Of a DNA stretch of 64,000 bases, positions 1 to 7,344 are shown piece by piece (positions within the stretch are counted from its first letter, which is position 1; each line of letters starts with the position of its first letter). Position numbers and translations under genes: made by a program. Where the stretch lies: NCBI RefSeq assembly GCF_000308635.1, contig NZ_BAGD01000085.1, positions 1-64,000 on the forward strand, in the 5' to 3' direction. The stretch is from Nocardia otitidiscaviarum NBRC 14405. GTDB taxonomy: Bacteria > Actinomycetota > Actinomycetes > Mycobacteriales > Mycobacteriaceae. The notes under the pieces were generated by a model. The model worked only from the letters and a program-made list of their open reading frames with translations, made no database searches and had not been told where the DNA came from.

Positions 1-1
1 C

Positions 2-601
2 GGCCTGCGGCTCATCCTCGACGCCGAACCCGACCTCACCGTCGTCGCCGAGGCCGCCAACGGAGCCGACGCCATCCAACGCCTCACCGACACCGCAGTC
101 GACCTCGCCATCCTGGATATCGCCATGCCCCGCATGACCGGACTGCAAGCCGCCCGCGAAATCAACCGCCAGCACCCGCACGTACGCATCCTCATGCTGT
201 CCATGCACGACAACGAGCAGTACTTCTTCGAATCCCTCAAAGCCGGGGCATCCGGCTACGTCCTCAAATCCGTCGCCGACCGCGAACTACTGGAGGCCTG
301 CCGCGCCACCATGCGCGGCGAACCGTTCCTCTACCCCGGCGCGATCACCGCCCTCATCCGCGACTACCTGCAACGCGCCCACAATGGCGACAGCCTGCCC
401 GACACCATCCTCACCCCCCGCGAGGAGGAGGTACTGAAGCTCATCGCCGAAGGACACAGCACTCGTGAGATCGCCGACGCGCTGGTCATCAGTGTCAAGA
501 CCGTCGACCGGCACCGCGCCAACATTCTGCACAAGCTGGGCCTGCGTGACCGGCTCGCCCTCACCCGATACGCCATCCGCGCCGGACTCACCGAACCGTG
601 A
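2..601 (+). CDS. NarL/FixJ-family response regulator, 5' end outside window
   Basis: The reading frame is open from the first bases of the window, so the start lies upstream. The visible part has most of a receiver domain, with the phospho-acceptor Asp in LAILDIAMP encoded at 116-118 and the conserved Lys in YVLKS. A C-terminal LuxR-type helix-turn-helix follows (LTPREEEVLKLIAEGHS, then VKTVDRHRANILHKL). Proteins of this build are phosphorylated by a partner histidine kinase and bind DNA. The kinase is probably just upstream, outside the window. The family is clear; the signal and targets are unknown. Confidence 0.93.
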   Translation, partial: GLRLILDAEPDLTVVAEAANGADAIQRLTDTAVDLAILDIAMPRMTGLQAAREINRQHPHVRILMLSMHDNEQYFFESLKAGASGYVLKSVADRELLEACRATMRGEPFLYPGAITALIRDYLQRAHNGDSLPDTILTPREEEVLKLIAEGHSTREIADALVISVKTVDRHRANILHKLGLRDRLALTRYAIRAGLTEP

Positions 602-648
602 CGAGGCCGCGTCGGCCGTGAATCGGACGACCCGGTGGCCACATCGGA

Positions 649-654
649 TACAGT
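649..654 (+). promoter_or_regulatory. Putative -10 element TACAGT
   Basis: TACAGT would start transcription near 661. That lies just before an in-frame GTG at 664 and about 90 bases before the Shine-Dalgarno-preceded TTG at 751. No clear -35 is seen. Confidence 0.4.
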
Positions 655-750
655 GAACCCGGAGTGCCGGGAAGCCTGGTCGGCGATAGCTGCACGAGAA
701 CGACTGTGCCGCAATGCCACCCGTCGCCGCAGGAAGCCAGGAGACAGCTC

Positions 751-1359
751 TTGTCAGCCATCGAGGGCCTCTACACGCACTTCGCACACCCGCGCCGGCC
801 GATCGGATCGCTCGCCGGAATGATCATGGCCCATCGGGGCCACAACATCAGGCGCGGGCGGTGGGCGATCGATCGCCTCGCCCCCACCGCCGGCGCCCGG
901 GTGCTCGAACTCGGCTACGGTCCCGGGGTCACCCTCGGCGAGGTGTGCCGCAGAACGCCGGATATCGAGGTCACCGGGGTGGACATCTCGCCGGTGATGC
1001 TGCGTCAGGCCGCCCGTCGCAATCGAGCGCTCCTCCGATCCGGGCGGCTCGACCTGCGCCTGGGCGACGCGACCCGGCTGGACCCCGAATTGCGCGGCTT
1101 CGACCTCGTCTACGGCATCAATGTCTGGCAGTACTGGAGCGATCCGGACGTGGTCATCCAGGACCTGGTCGGCCGTCTGCGCCCCGGAGGTCGGCTGGCG
1201 CTCGTCTACATGCGCCCGCCCGGGTGTCGTCTCACGCACGGCCAGGCCGCCACCCGATTGGCGGACCAGTTCAACGCCGCCCTGCTCACGCACATCACCA
1301 CCGAATGGATGCCGCAGCGGCCGACCGCCGTCCTCGTCTCGGGAGTATCCGACCACTGA
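751..1359 (+). CDS. Class I SAM-dependent methyltransferase
   Basis: The SAM-binding motif I reads VLELGYGPGVTLGEV, followed by a motif II-like GVDISPVML acidic loop, LRLGDATRL and FDLVYGINVWQYW. These are typical of the Methyltransf_11/25 Rossmann fold. The protein is about 202 residues if translation starts at TTG 751, which has AGGAG at 739-743 with 7-base spacing. A GTG at 664 would add 29 residues that do not look conserved, but it sits close behind a possible -10 (649-654), so it remains an alternative. The substrate cannot be told from sequence. It is the last + strand gene before the haem genes on the other strand. Confidence 0.8.
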   Translation: MSAIEGLYTHFAHPRRPIGSLAGMIMAHRGHNIRRGRWAIDRLAPTAGARVLELGYGPGVTLGEVCRRTPDIEVTGVDISPVMLRQAARRNRALLRSGRLDLRLGDATRLDPELRGFDLVYGINVWQYWSDPDVVIQDLVGRLRPGGRLALVYMRPPGCRLTHGQAATRLADQFNAALLTHITTEWMPQRPTAVLVSGVSDH

Positions 1360-1428
1360 CCCCCGCAGCGGTCACCGCGGCGACGGGCACCATGTCCGGG
1401 CAGGAGACGTCCGTTCGGATGCGGGAGA

Positions 1429-2784
1429 CTATCGGCCGCCGACCAGGTGGGCGGCGATGCGCGCCGCCGCGGCGGTGCCGGAGGCGGCACAGGCGGGAAC
1501 GCCGACGCCATCCAGGTAGGCGCCCGCCAGGGCGAGGCCCGGGCGGTCGGCCAGGGTATCGCGCAGTGCCGCAATGCGTTCGGAGTGGCCCGGGGCGTAC
1601 TGCGGGAGCCCGCCGGGCCAGCGCTGCACGACGGTGGCCAGGGGGCGGATCGGGACGCCGGTGACGGCGGTGAGATCGTCGACGGCGGCGGCGACGAGTT
1701 CGGTGTCCGGCCAGGACAGTGGGACCGGGTCGCCGAAGCGGCCGAAGGAGGCGCGGACCAGGGCCACGTCCCGGTCGGCCAGGTGCGGCCACTTGCGACT
1801 GGACAGGGTGAACGCCTTGGCGCGCAGGGGTTCTCCGGTGGCGACGAGAATGCCCGAGTTGTCGGGCAGCGGGGTGTCACGCGGGAGGGCCAGCGCCACC
1901 ACGGCGGAGGAGGCCAGTTCGATACCACCGGCGAGGTCGGCGGCGGACGGGGCGACCTCGCGCAGCAGGGCGGCCGTGACGGGGGCCGGGGTGGCCAGCA
2001 CCACGGCGTCCACCGGGCCGATCGGATCCAGCTGCCAGCCCGCACCGGTGCGGGTGAGACGGGTTGCGGCGGTGTCGGTTTCGACCCGTACCTGAGCGGC
2101 GGCGCGCAAGGCGTCCAGCAGCACCCGATAGCCGTCGCGAATGCCGCCGAAGACCGGTGTATCCGATTGCGGCGGAAGGGCCTTGCGCACGGCCTCGGTG
2201 AGACTGGCGGCTCCGTCGTCCAGCGCCGCCGCGAGGGTCGGCAGGGCCGCGCGCACTCCGATGGTGTCGGCGGTTCCGGCGTACACCCCGCCCAGCAGCG
2301 GATCCACGCTGCGCCGCACCACCTGCGCCCCGAAACGCTCCGCCACCAGCGCGCCCACCGCGACATCCGCGCCGCGTTCCCAGCGCAGCGGCCATTCCGG
2401 CTCGGCCGCGATCCGCCCCATGGTCTCCGCGTCGACCAGCCCCGCAACCGCTTCCGCCGCGGCGGGAATCCCCATGAGGGTGCGTTCGGGCAGCGGATGC
2501 GCGGCCCCGCCCGACCAGATCAGCGGTCGCTTGCCCGCCGGGTGCACCAACTGCTCGGCGATCCCCAATTCCCGCATCAGCGCCGGGATCTCGGGCCGCC
2601 GCCCCACGAACGCCTCGGCCCCCAGATCCACCGGCTCCCCCGCGATATCGACGGTCCGCAGAATCCCCCCGACCCGCTCACCCCCTTCCACCAGCACCAG
2701 CTCGACCCGCTCCCCCAACGCCCCCCGCAACCGATACGCCGCCACCAACCCGCTGATCCCGCCACCGACCACCGCGACCCGCAT
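1429..2784 (-). CDS. hemY: Protoporphyrinogen/coproporphyrinogen oxidase (HemY type)
   Basis: This FAD enzyme oxidises a porphyrinogen to the porphyrin late in haem synthesis. In actinobacteria this family is mostly a coproporphyrinogen III oxidase (CgoX). The N-terminus MRVAVVGGGISGLVAAYRL is the dinucleotide-binding Rossmann motif, and the C-terminal segment LALAGAYLDGVGVPAC resembles the FAD-binding end of amine-oxidase-fold proteins. At about 451 residues it has normal length. I chose ATG at 2784 because GAGGAG lies 6 bases upstream; a GTG at 2802 would place that ribosome site inside the gene. It lies 192 bases downstream of hemE on the same strand, as in M. tuberculosis (Rv2677c), and may share its transcript. 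Confidence 0.93.
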   Translation of the reverse strand: MRVAVVGGGISGLVAAYRLRGALGERVELVLVEGGERVGGILRTVDIAGEPVDLGAEAFVGRRPEIPALMRELGIAEQLVHPAGKRPLIWSGGAAHPLPERTLMGIPAAAEAVAGLVDAETMGRIAAEPEWPLRWERGADVAVGALVAERFGAQVVRRSVDPLLGGVYAGTADTIGVRAALPTLAAALDDGAASLTEAVRKALPPQSDTPVFGGIRDGYRVLLDALRAAAQVRVETDTAATRLTRTGAGWQLDPIGPVDAVVLATPAPVTAALLREVAPSAADLAGGIELASSAVVALALPRDTPLPDNSGILVATGEPLRAKAFTLSSRKWPHLADRDVALVRASFGRFGDPVPLSWPDTELVAAAVDDLTAVTGVPIRPLATVVQRWPGGLPQYAPGHSERIAALRDTLADRPGLALAGAYLDGVGVPACAASGTAAAARIAAHLVGGR

Positions 2785-2976
2785 CGACCACTCCTCAGCC
2801 ACTCGGAATCACCGCACCCGATCACCCGGGCGAGGCGACAGCGACACCCCCATCCCACCGGCGAGCCACTGCCCTTCGGAACCTACTCCCTCACCGGCTG
2901 TGACCCACGCCGCCCTGACCGCCGACACGGCAGTCGTGGAGCCCGAAGCCCATCGGCTCCTGGTAGCGGCGGCCGG

Positions 2977-4044
2977 TCAGAGTGGGGTGGGGAGGCTGTG
3001 GATGAGTTCCACGGCGGCGGTGATGGCGCCCGGGTCGGTGTCGGGGAGGACGCCGTGGCCGAGGTTGAAGATGTGGCCGGTGGCGCCGAGGGCGATGGCC
3101 TGGTCGGCCTCGTGGGCGATGCGGCGGATCTCGGATTCGACGGCCGTGGGTCCGGCGAAGAGGACCGCGGGGTCGAGGTTGCCCTGGAGGGCTTTGCCGG
3201 GGCCGATGCGGCGGACGGCGTCGGTCAGCGGGACACGCCAGTCGACGCCGACCACATCCGCGCCCGCCTCCGCCATCGCGCCCAGCAGTTCGCCGGTGCC
3301 GACGCCGAAATGGATTCGGGGGACGCCGTATTCGGCCAGCTCGGCGAAGACGCGCTCGGAGTGCGGGAGTACGAACTCGCGGTACTGCGCCAGCGGCAGC
3401 GCGCCCGCCCAGGAGTCGAACAGCTGCATGGCGTCCACGCCGGTGTCCAGCTGGGCGCGCAGGAATTCGATGGTGATGTCGGTGAGCACGCCCATGAGTT
3501 GATGCCAGGCGTCCGGATCGGCGAGCATCATGGCCTTGGTGCGCTCGTGATGCTTGCTGGGGCCGCCCTCGACCAGGTAGGAGGCCAGGGTGAAGGGGGC
3601 GCCGGCGAAACCGATGAGCGGGGTGTCGCCGAGTTCGTCGAGCAGCAGCCGGATACCGGCGGTGACGGCCCCGACCTCCTCGGCGCGCAACCGCGGCAGC
3701 GCGCGGATATCGGCGAGGGTGCGTACCGGATTCGCGACCACGGGGCCGACACCGGCCACGATATCCAGGTCGATACCGGCGGCCTTGAGCGGAACCACGA
3801 TGTCGGAGAACAGGATTGCCGCGTCCACCCGGTGGCGGCGGATGGGCTGCATGGTGATCTCGCACACCAGCTCCGGATCGAAGCAGGATTCCAGCATGCC
3901 GATCCCGGCGCGCAGCTCCCGATACTCCGGCAGCGACCGCCCGGCCTGGCGCATGAACCACACCGGACGCCGATGCGGCGTCGCGCCGGTGGCGGCGGCG
4001 AGGAACGGGGCATCGGTCAAGCGGCGGCGCGTGTGAGTGCTCAT
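2977..4044 (-). CDS. hemE: Uroporphyrinogen III decarboxylase
   Basis: HemE removes four acetate carboxyls from uroporphyrinogen III to give coproporphyrinogen III, the substrate feeding toward hemY next door. Both family signatures are present: PVWFMRQAGRSLPEYRE near residue 27, including the conserved Arg that contacts substrate, and GFAGAPFTLASYLVEGG in the middle. The length of about 355 residues is usual. The start is ATG 4044 or the adjacent GTG 4047. A TACGAT -10 (reverse complement at 4053-4058) lies only a few bases upstream, which suggests a leaderless or near-leaderless transcript. It is divergent from the DUF3000 gene. Confidence 0.96.
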   Translation of the reverse strand: MSTHTRRRLTDAPFLAAATGATPHRRPVWFMRQAGRSLPEYRELRAGIGMLESCFDPELVCEITMQPIRRHRVDAAILFSDIVVPLKAAGIDLDIVAGVGPVVANPVRTLADIRALPRLRAEEVGAVTAGIRLLLDELGDTPLIGFAGAPFTLASYLVEGGPSKHHERTKAMMLADPDAWHQLMGVLTDITIEFLRAQLDTGVDAMQLFDSWAGALPLAQYREFVLPHSERVFAELAEYGVPRIHFGVGTGELLGAMAEAGADVVGVDWRVPLTDAVRRIGPGKALQGNLDPAVLFAGPTAVESEIRRIAHEADQAIALGATGHIFNLGHGVLPDTDPGAITAAVELIHSLPTPL

Positions 4045-4104
4045 CACCGCTCATCGTAGAGGTGACCGGCGGCGCGCCTCCGACGACACCGGCCCCGGGA
4101 GGTT

Positions 4105-4110
4105 TACCTT
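4105..4110 (+). promoter_or_regulatory. -10 element TACCTT, leaderless arrangement
   Basis: TACCTT is followed by exactly six bases and then GTG 4117. This matches the TANNNT-N6-start pattern seen at more than ten genes in this window. It favours GTG 4117 over TTG 4111, although GGGAGG at 4097-4102 could serve TTG 4111. Confidence 0.5.
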
Positions 4111-4116
4111 TTGAGC

Positions 4117-4752
4117 GTGACACCGCTCGACTTCCGCGACGGCGCCGCACCGACCCCGGAACCCGATGAACCCGCCCGGTTCCGCGCCGCGGTCGAGGCG
4201 ATGGGCACCGCAACCGTGCATCCTCGGATCGAGCTCGCACCGATCCGCCCGCCGCAGCGCCTGGCCCCCTACTCGTACGCCGTCGGGGCGGAAGTCACGC
4301 AGGGCGACACCACCGTGGTGCCCGTGGACTCCGACGGTGACGCCTTCGGCCGACTCATCCTGCTGCACGACCCCGACGGCCAGGAAGCCTGGCACGGGGT
4401 GTTCCGGCTGGTCGCCTACATCCAGGCCGATATCGACGCCGCCCTGGCCGCCGACCCGCTGCTGCCGGAGGTGGCGTGGAGTTGGCTGGTGGACGCGCTG
4501 GAATCGCGGGTCCCGTTCACCGCGCTCGGCGGCACCGTGACCGCGACCAGTTCGGTGCGCTTCGGTGATATCGCCGGTCCTCCGCGCGCGCAGCAGTTGG
4601 AGCTGCGGGCCTCCTGGACGGTCGGCGACACCCTGATGCGGCCGCATGTGGAGGCGTTCGGCGAGGTGCTCGCCTACGCCGCCGGGCTGCCGCCCGCGGG
4701 GGTGACGCGCCTCGAGGTGCGGCCGGGCGGCGCGGACGACACGCAACAGTAA
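4117..4752 (+). CDS. DUF3000 family protein (Rv2680-like)
   Basis: This conserved actinobacterial protein of unknown function has about 211 residues. It matches in position and character the M. tuberculosis gene between hemE and the RNase D-like gene. The sequence is a single soluble domain rich in beta-strand-like segments (APYSYAVGAEV, GTVTATSSVRFGDIAG), with no signal peptide or membrane helix. The start is either GTG 4117 (leaderless signal) or TTG 4111 (Shine-Dalgarno). It lies upstream of the exonuclease gene on the same strand with a 191-base gap. The name is recognised from family and context; no activity is claimed. Confidence 0.85.
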   Translation: MTPLDFRDGAAPTPEPDEPARFRAAVEAMGTATVHPRIELAPIRPPQRLAPYSYAVGAEVTQGDTTVVPVDSDGDAFGRLILLHDPDGQEAWHGVFRLVAYIQADIDAALAADPLLPEVAWSWLVDALESRVPFTALGGTVTATSSVRFGDIAGPPRAQQLELRASWTVGDTLMRPHVEAFGEVLAYAAGLPPAGVTRLEVRPGGADDTQQ

Positions 4753-4943
4753 TCACTCCGCTATCACCCTCGTCACAGCCGCGACCGGCCGGTGTCCAGC
4801 TGACTGAACATCAAACTTTCTGTACCGCAACGAAATCAGCGGCGGCCACGTACGATACCGATCAGTCCGGCGCAGTCTCCGCAGCCGCCCGAATCCGAAT
4901 GGGACGCGGACCCGGCCGCGCCCAACCCGTAGAGTTCAAGACC

Positions 4944-6197
4944 ATGTCCGTACCAGACGATTCCGAAGCCACTGCCGCGGTCCCCCTGCTCGCGCCAGTG
5001 GACGGCGTACCACCGGTACTGGACACCGCCGCCGAGATAGCCGCCGCCGCCCGCAGCATCGCCGCCGGTTCCGGACCGCTCGCCGTGGATGCCGAACGCG
5101 CCTCCGGCTTCCGCTACTCCAGCCGTGCCTACCTCATCCAGCTGCGCCGCGCCGGGTCCGGCACCTTCCTCATCGACCCGATTCCGGTGGATCAGGATCT
5201 GGAGCCCCTGGCCGCCGCCGTCAACGATCTGGAGTGGGTGCTGCACTCCGCCGACCAGGATCTGCCCGGACTGGCCGAACTCGGCCTGTACCCCGCCCGC
5301 CTGTTCGACACCGAACTGGGCGGACGGCTGGCCGGATTCGAGCGCGTGGGCCTGGCCGCCATGGTGGAGCGACTGCTCGGGCGGGAATTGCGCAAGGGTC
5401 ACGGCGCTGCGGACTGGTCCACGCGGCCGCTGCCCGACGAATGGCTCAACTACGCGGCCCTCGATGTGGAACTGCTGCTGGAATTGCGCGACGCCGTCGC
5501 CGTGGAACTGGACGAGCAGGGCAAGACCGGTTGGGCCGCGCAGGAATTCGAACATGTGCGCACCGCCGAGCCCGCGCCGCCCAAGGCCGACCGCTGGCGA
5601 CGCACCTCCGGCATCCACACCCTGCGCCGCACCCGTCAGCTCGCCATCGTCCGGGAACTGTGGACCACCCGCGACAAGCTCGCCCGGCTGCGCGATGTCG
5701 CCCCCGCCCGCATCCTGCCGGATTCGGCCATCATCGCGGCCGCCGCGAACGAGCCCAAGACCATCGCCCAGCTGCGCGCCCTGCCGATCTTCGGCGGCCC
5801 GCGGCAACGGCGGTACTCGCGCGAATGGCTCGGCGCGGTGGAGCGGGCCCGCGCGCTGCCCGACAGCGAACTGCCCCCGCTGGCGCAGCCCTTCGACGGG
5901 CCCCCGCCGGTGAACCGGTGGGAGCGCCGCGACCCGGCCGCCGCGGCGCGCCTGCAGCGCGCCCGCGCCGCCATGACCGACCTGTCCGGTGAGGTGTCGA
6001 TTCCGGTCGAGAACCTGCTGACACCCGACCTGCTGCGCCGCATGTGCTGGGACGGTCTGCCGCGCACCGCCGCCAATGGCGACGGCGCGGCCGTGATCGA
6101 CGACTACCTCAGCGCCGGGGGCGCGCGCCCGTGGCAGCGAGAACTCACGGTGCCACGCCTCGCCACCGCGCTCTTCACGCCCGCACAGCAGACATAA
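4944..6197 (+). CDS. RNase D-like 3'-5' exonuclease with HRDC domain
   Basis: The DEDDy exonuclease signature is readable. Exo I is AVDAERASGFRY (Asp49, Glu51), Exo II lies in HSADQDLPGL, and Exo III is NYAALDVELL with Tyr170 and Asp174. An HRDC domain follows at about residues 220-315, and the protein has 417 residues. RNase D enzymes trim 3' ends of stable RNAs using two divalent metal ions. This one corresponds to Rv2681. I chose ATG 4944; TAGAGT at 4930-4935 lies 8 bases before it, so the leader would be very short. A repeat tract follows the stop codon. Confidence 0.9.
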   Translation: MSVPDDSEATAAVPLLAPVDGVPPVLDTAAEIAAAARSIAAGSGPLAVDAERASGFRYSSRAYLIQLRRAGSGTFLIDPIPVDQDLEPLAAAVNDLEWVLHSADQDLPGLAELGLYPARLFDTELGGRLAGFERVGLAAMVERLLGRELRKGHGAADWSTRPLPDEWLNYAALDVELLLELRDAVAVELDEQGKTGWAAQEFEHVRTAEPAPPKADRWRRTSGIHTLRRTRQLAIVRELWTTRDKLARLRDVAPARILPDSAIIAAAANEPKTIAQLRALPIFGGPRQRRYSREWLGAVERARALPDSELPPLAQPFDGPPPVNRWERRDPAAAARLQRARAAMTDLSGEVSIPVENLLTPDLLRRMCWDGLPRTAANGDGAAVIDDYLSAGGARPWQRELTVPRLATALFTPAQQT

Positions 6198-6230
6198 CCC
6201 CACACCGCACGAGGACGGTCGCGGCACCCG

Positions 6231-6403
6231 CGACAGGCGCGCCACCCGCGACGGGTGCGGCACCAGCGACGGGCACGGCCCACCGCAACAGGCACGGCCC
6301 TCAGCGAAGGGGGCGGGCACGGCCCCGGCGACAGGTGCGGCCGCGGCGATGAGCACGGCCCACTGCGATCGGCGCGACCCCGGCGACGAGCACGGCCGGA
6401 GGG
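6231..6403. repeat. Degenerate 18-bp tandem repeat tract
   Basis: About nine imperfect units of roughly 18 bases follow the pattern GCGACNGGCRCGGCCC plus two variable bases. They fill the gap between the exonuclease stop and the convergent crotonase stop. Unit length is mostly a multiple of three, but no reading frame through it looks like a gene. Confidence 0.6.
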
Positions 6404-6441
6404 CTGGCGTCCTCCAGTGGCGGAGGATGACCGGCTGGATG

Positions 6442-7245
6442 TCAGTCCTCGTAGACCGGGGGGCGGCGGTCCTTGCGAGCCCGCATGGCCTCGTCGAAGT
6501 TCTCGGTGGTGAGCCGCACGTAGAGCTGCGCCATGCCCTCCTGCTGCATATGCGATTCGAAGCTGCCCGCCTCCATGCCGCTCCACAGCATGCGCTTGGT
6601 GAGCTCGGTGCCGACGCGGCTGTAGCGCAGGATCTGCTCGGCCAGGTCGTAGCAGGTGTCGAGCAGTTTCTCGGCGGGGACGACGCGGGAGACCAGGCCG
6701 ATGCGTTCGGCTTCGGCGGCATCCACGTCGCGGCCGGTGAGCATGATGTCGAAGGCGCGGGAGGAGCCGATGGCGCGCGGCAGCAGATAGCTGAAGCCGA
6801 GTTCGGCCGAAGTGAGGCCGTTGTTGATGCCCGCCGCCCGGAAGTAGGCGTCCTCGGCGGCGATGCGGATGTCCGCGCCCACGCTGAGGCAGAACCCGCC
6901 GCCGATGGCCGCGCCGTTGACGGCGGCGATCACCGGCTGATGCATGCGGCGCAGCGCCAGCATGACGTCGTTGAACAGGTCCATGGAGCGACGGGCGATA
7001 CTGGTCCGGGTCAGCCCCGCGACGCCGGGCACGCTGCCCGAATGCTGGAGGTCCGCCCCGGAGCAGAAGCCCTCCCCGGCCCCGGTGAGCACCACCGCGC
7101 GCACCTCGTTGTCGGCGGCGACCGCCTGCAGGGTCTCCCGCAGCGGCACCATGACGTCGAAGGCCATGGCGTTCATGCGCTCGGGGCGGTTGAGCGTGAT
7201 GAGCGCGACCCGCGGACGCGGCTTCTCGACGAGCACGAAGGACAT
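6442..7245 (-). CDS. echA15: Enoyl-CoA hydratase/isomerase (crotonase) family, EchA15-like
   Basis: This 267-residue crotonase-fold enzyme acts on acyl-CoA thioesters. The oxyanion-hole segments are GEGFCSGADL and NGAAIGGGFCLSV. The segment following the active site reads INNGLTSAELGFSYLLPR. The start ATG 7245 is preceded by AGGAG with 5-base spacing. It sits between an RNase D gene and dxs; in M. tuberculosis echA15 is in the same neighbourhood, but on the other strand. The promoter carries a KstR-like box overlapping the -10, which hints at control by a steroid-catabolism-type TetR regulator. The exact substrate is unknown. Confidence 0.88.
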   Translation of the reverse strand: MSFVLVEKPRPRVALITLNRPERMNAMAFDVMVPLRETLQAVAADNEVRAVVLTGAGEGFCSGADLQHSGSVPGVAGLTRTSIARRSMDLFNDVMLALRRMHQPVIAAVNGAAIGGGFCLSVGADIRIAAEDAYFRAAGINNGLTSAELGFSYLLPRAIGSSRAFDIMLTGRDVDAAEAERIGLVSRVVPAEKLLDTCYDLAEQILRYSRVGTELTKRMLWSGMEAGSFESHMQQEGMAQLYVRLTTENFDEAMRARKDRRPPVYED

Positions 7246-7275
7246 GCGAACTCCTGAACCGGCTGTTCCCGATAA

Positions 7276-7291
7276 ACTGTAACCGGTTCTA
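7276..7291 (-). promoter_or_regulatory. echA15 -10 element overlapped by KstR-like operator
   Basis: Reading the - strand, TACAGT (7276-7281) is a good -10 for the crotonase gene. The + strand bases 7278-7291, TGTAACCGGTTCTA, fit the published KstR consensus TNNAACNNGTTNNA. A repressor bound here would block the promoter. Confidence 0.5.
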
Positions 7292-7344
7292 GAATCTACG
7301 CGAGCAGCCGCGCCCCGCATCCGGAATCGCGCGGACTCCGCGCC

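Noticed and set aside
1447..4059. 870-codon open frame on the + strand across the haem genes
   Set aside because: It is antisense to hemY and hemE, which are unmistakable on the other strand. Its product is a low-complexity G/R/D-rich string typical of a high-GC shadow frame.
6198..6441. CRISPR-like array
   Set aside because: Units are about 18 bases, degenerate and without spacers. This is a simple tandem repeat.
4836..6722. 628-codon - strand frame
   Set aside because: Antisense to the RNase D gene; no conserved motif.
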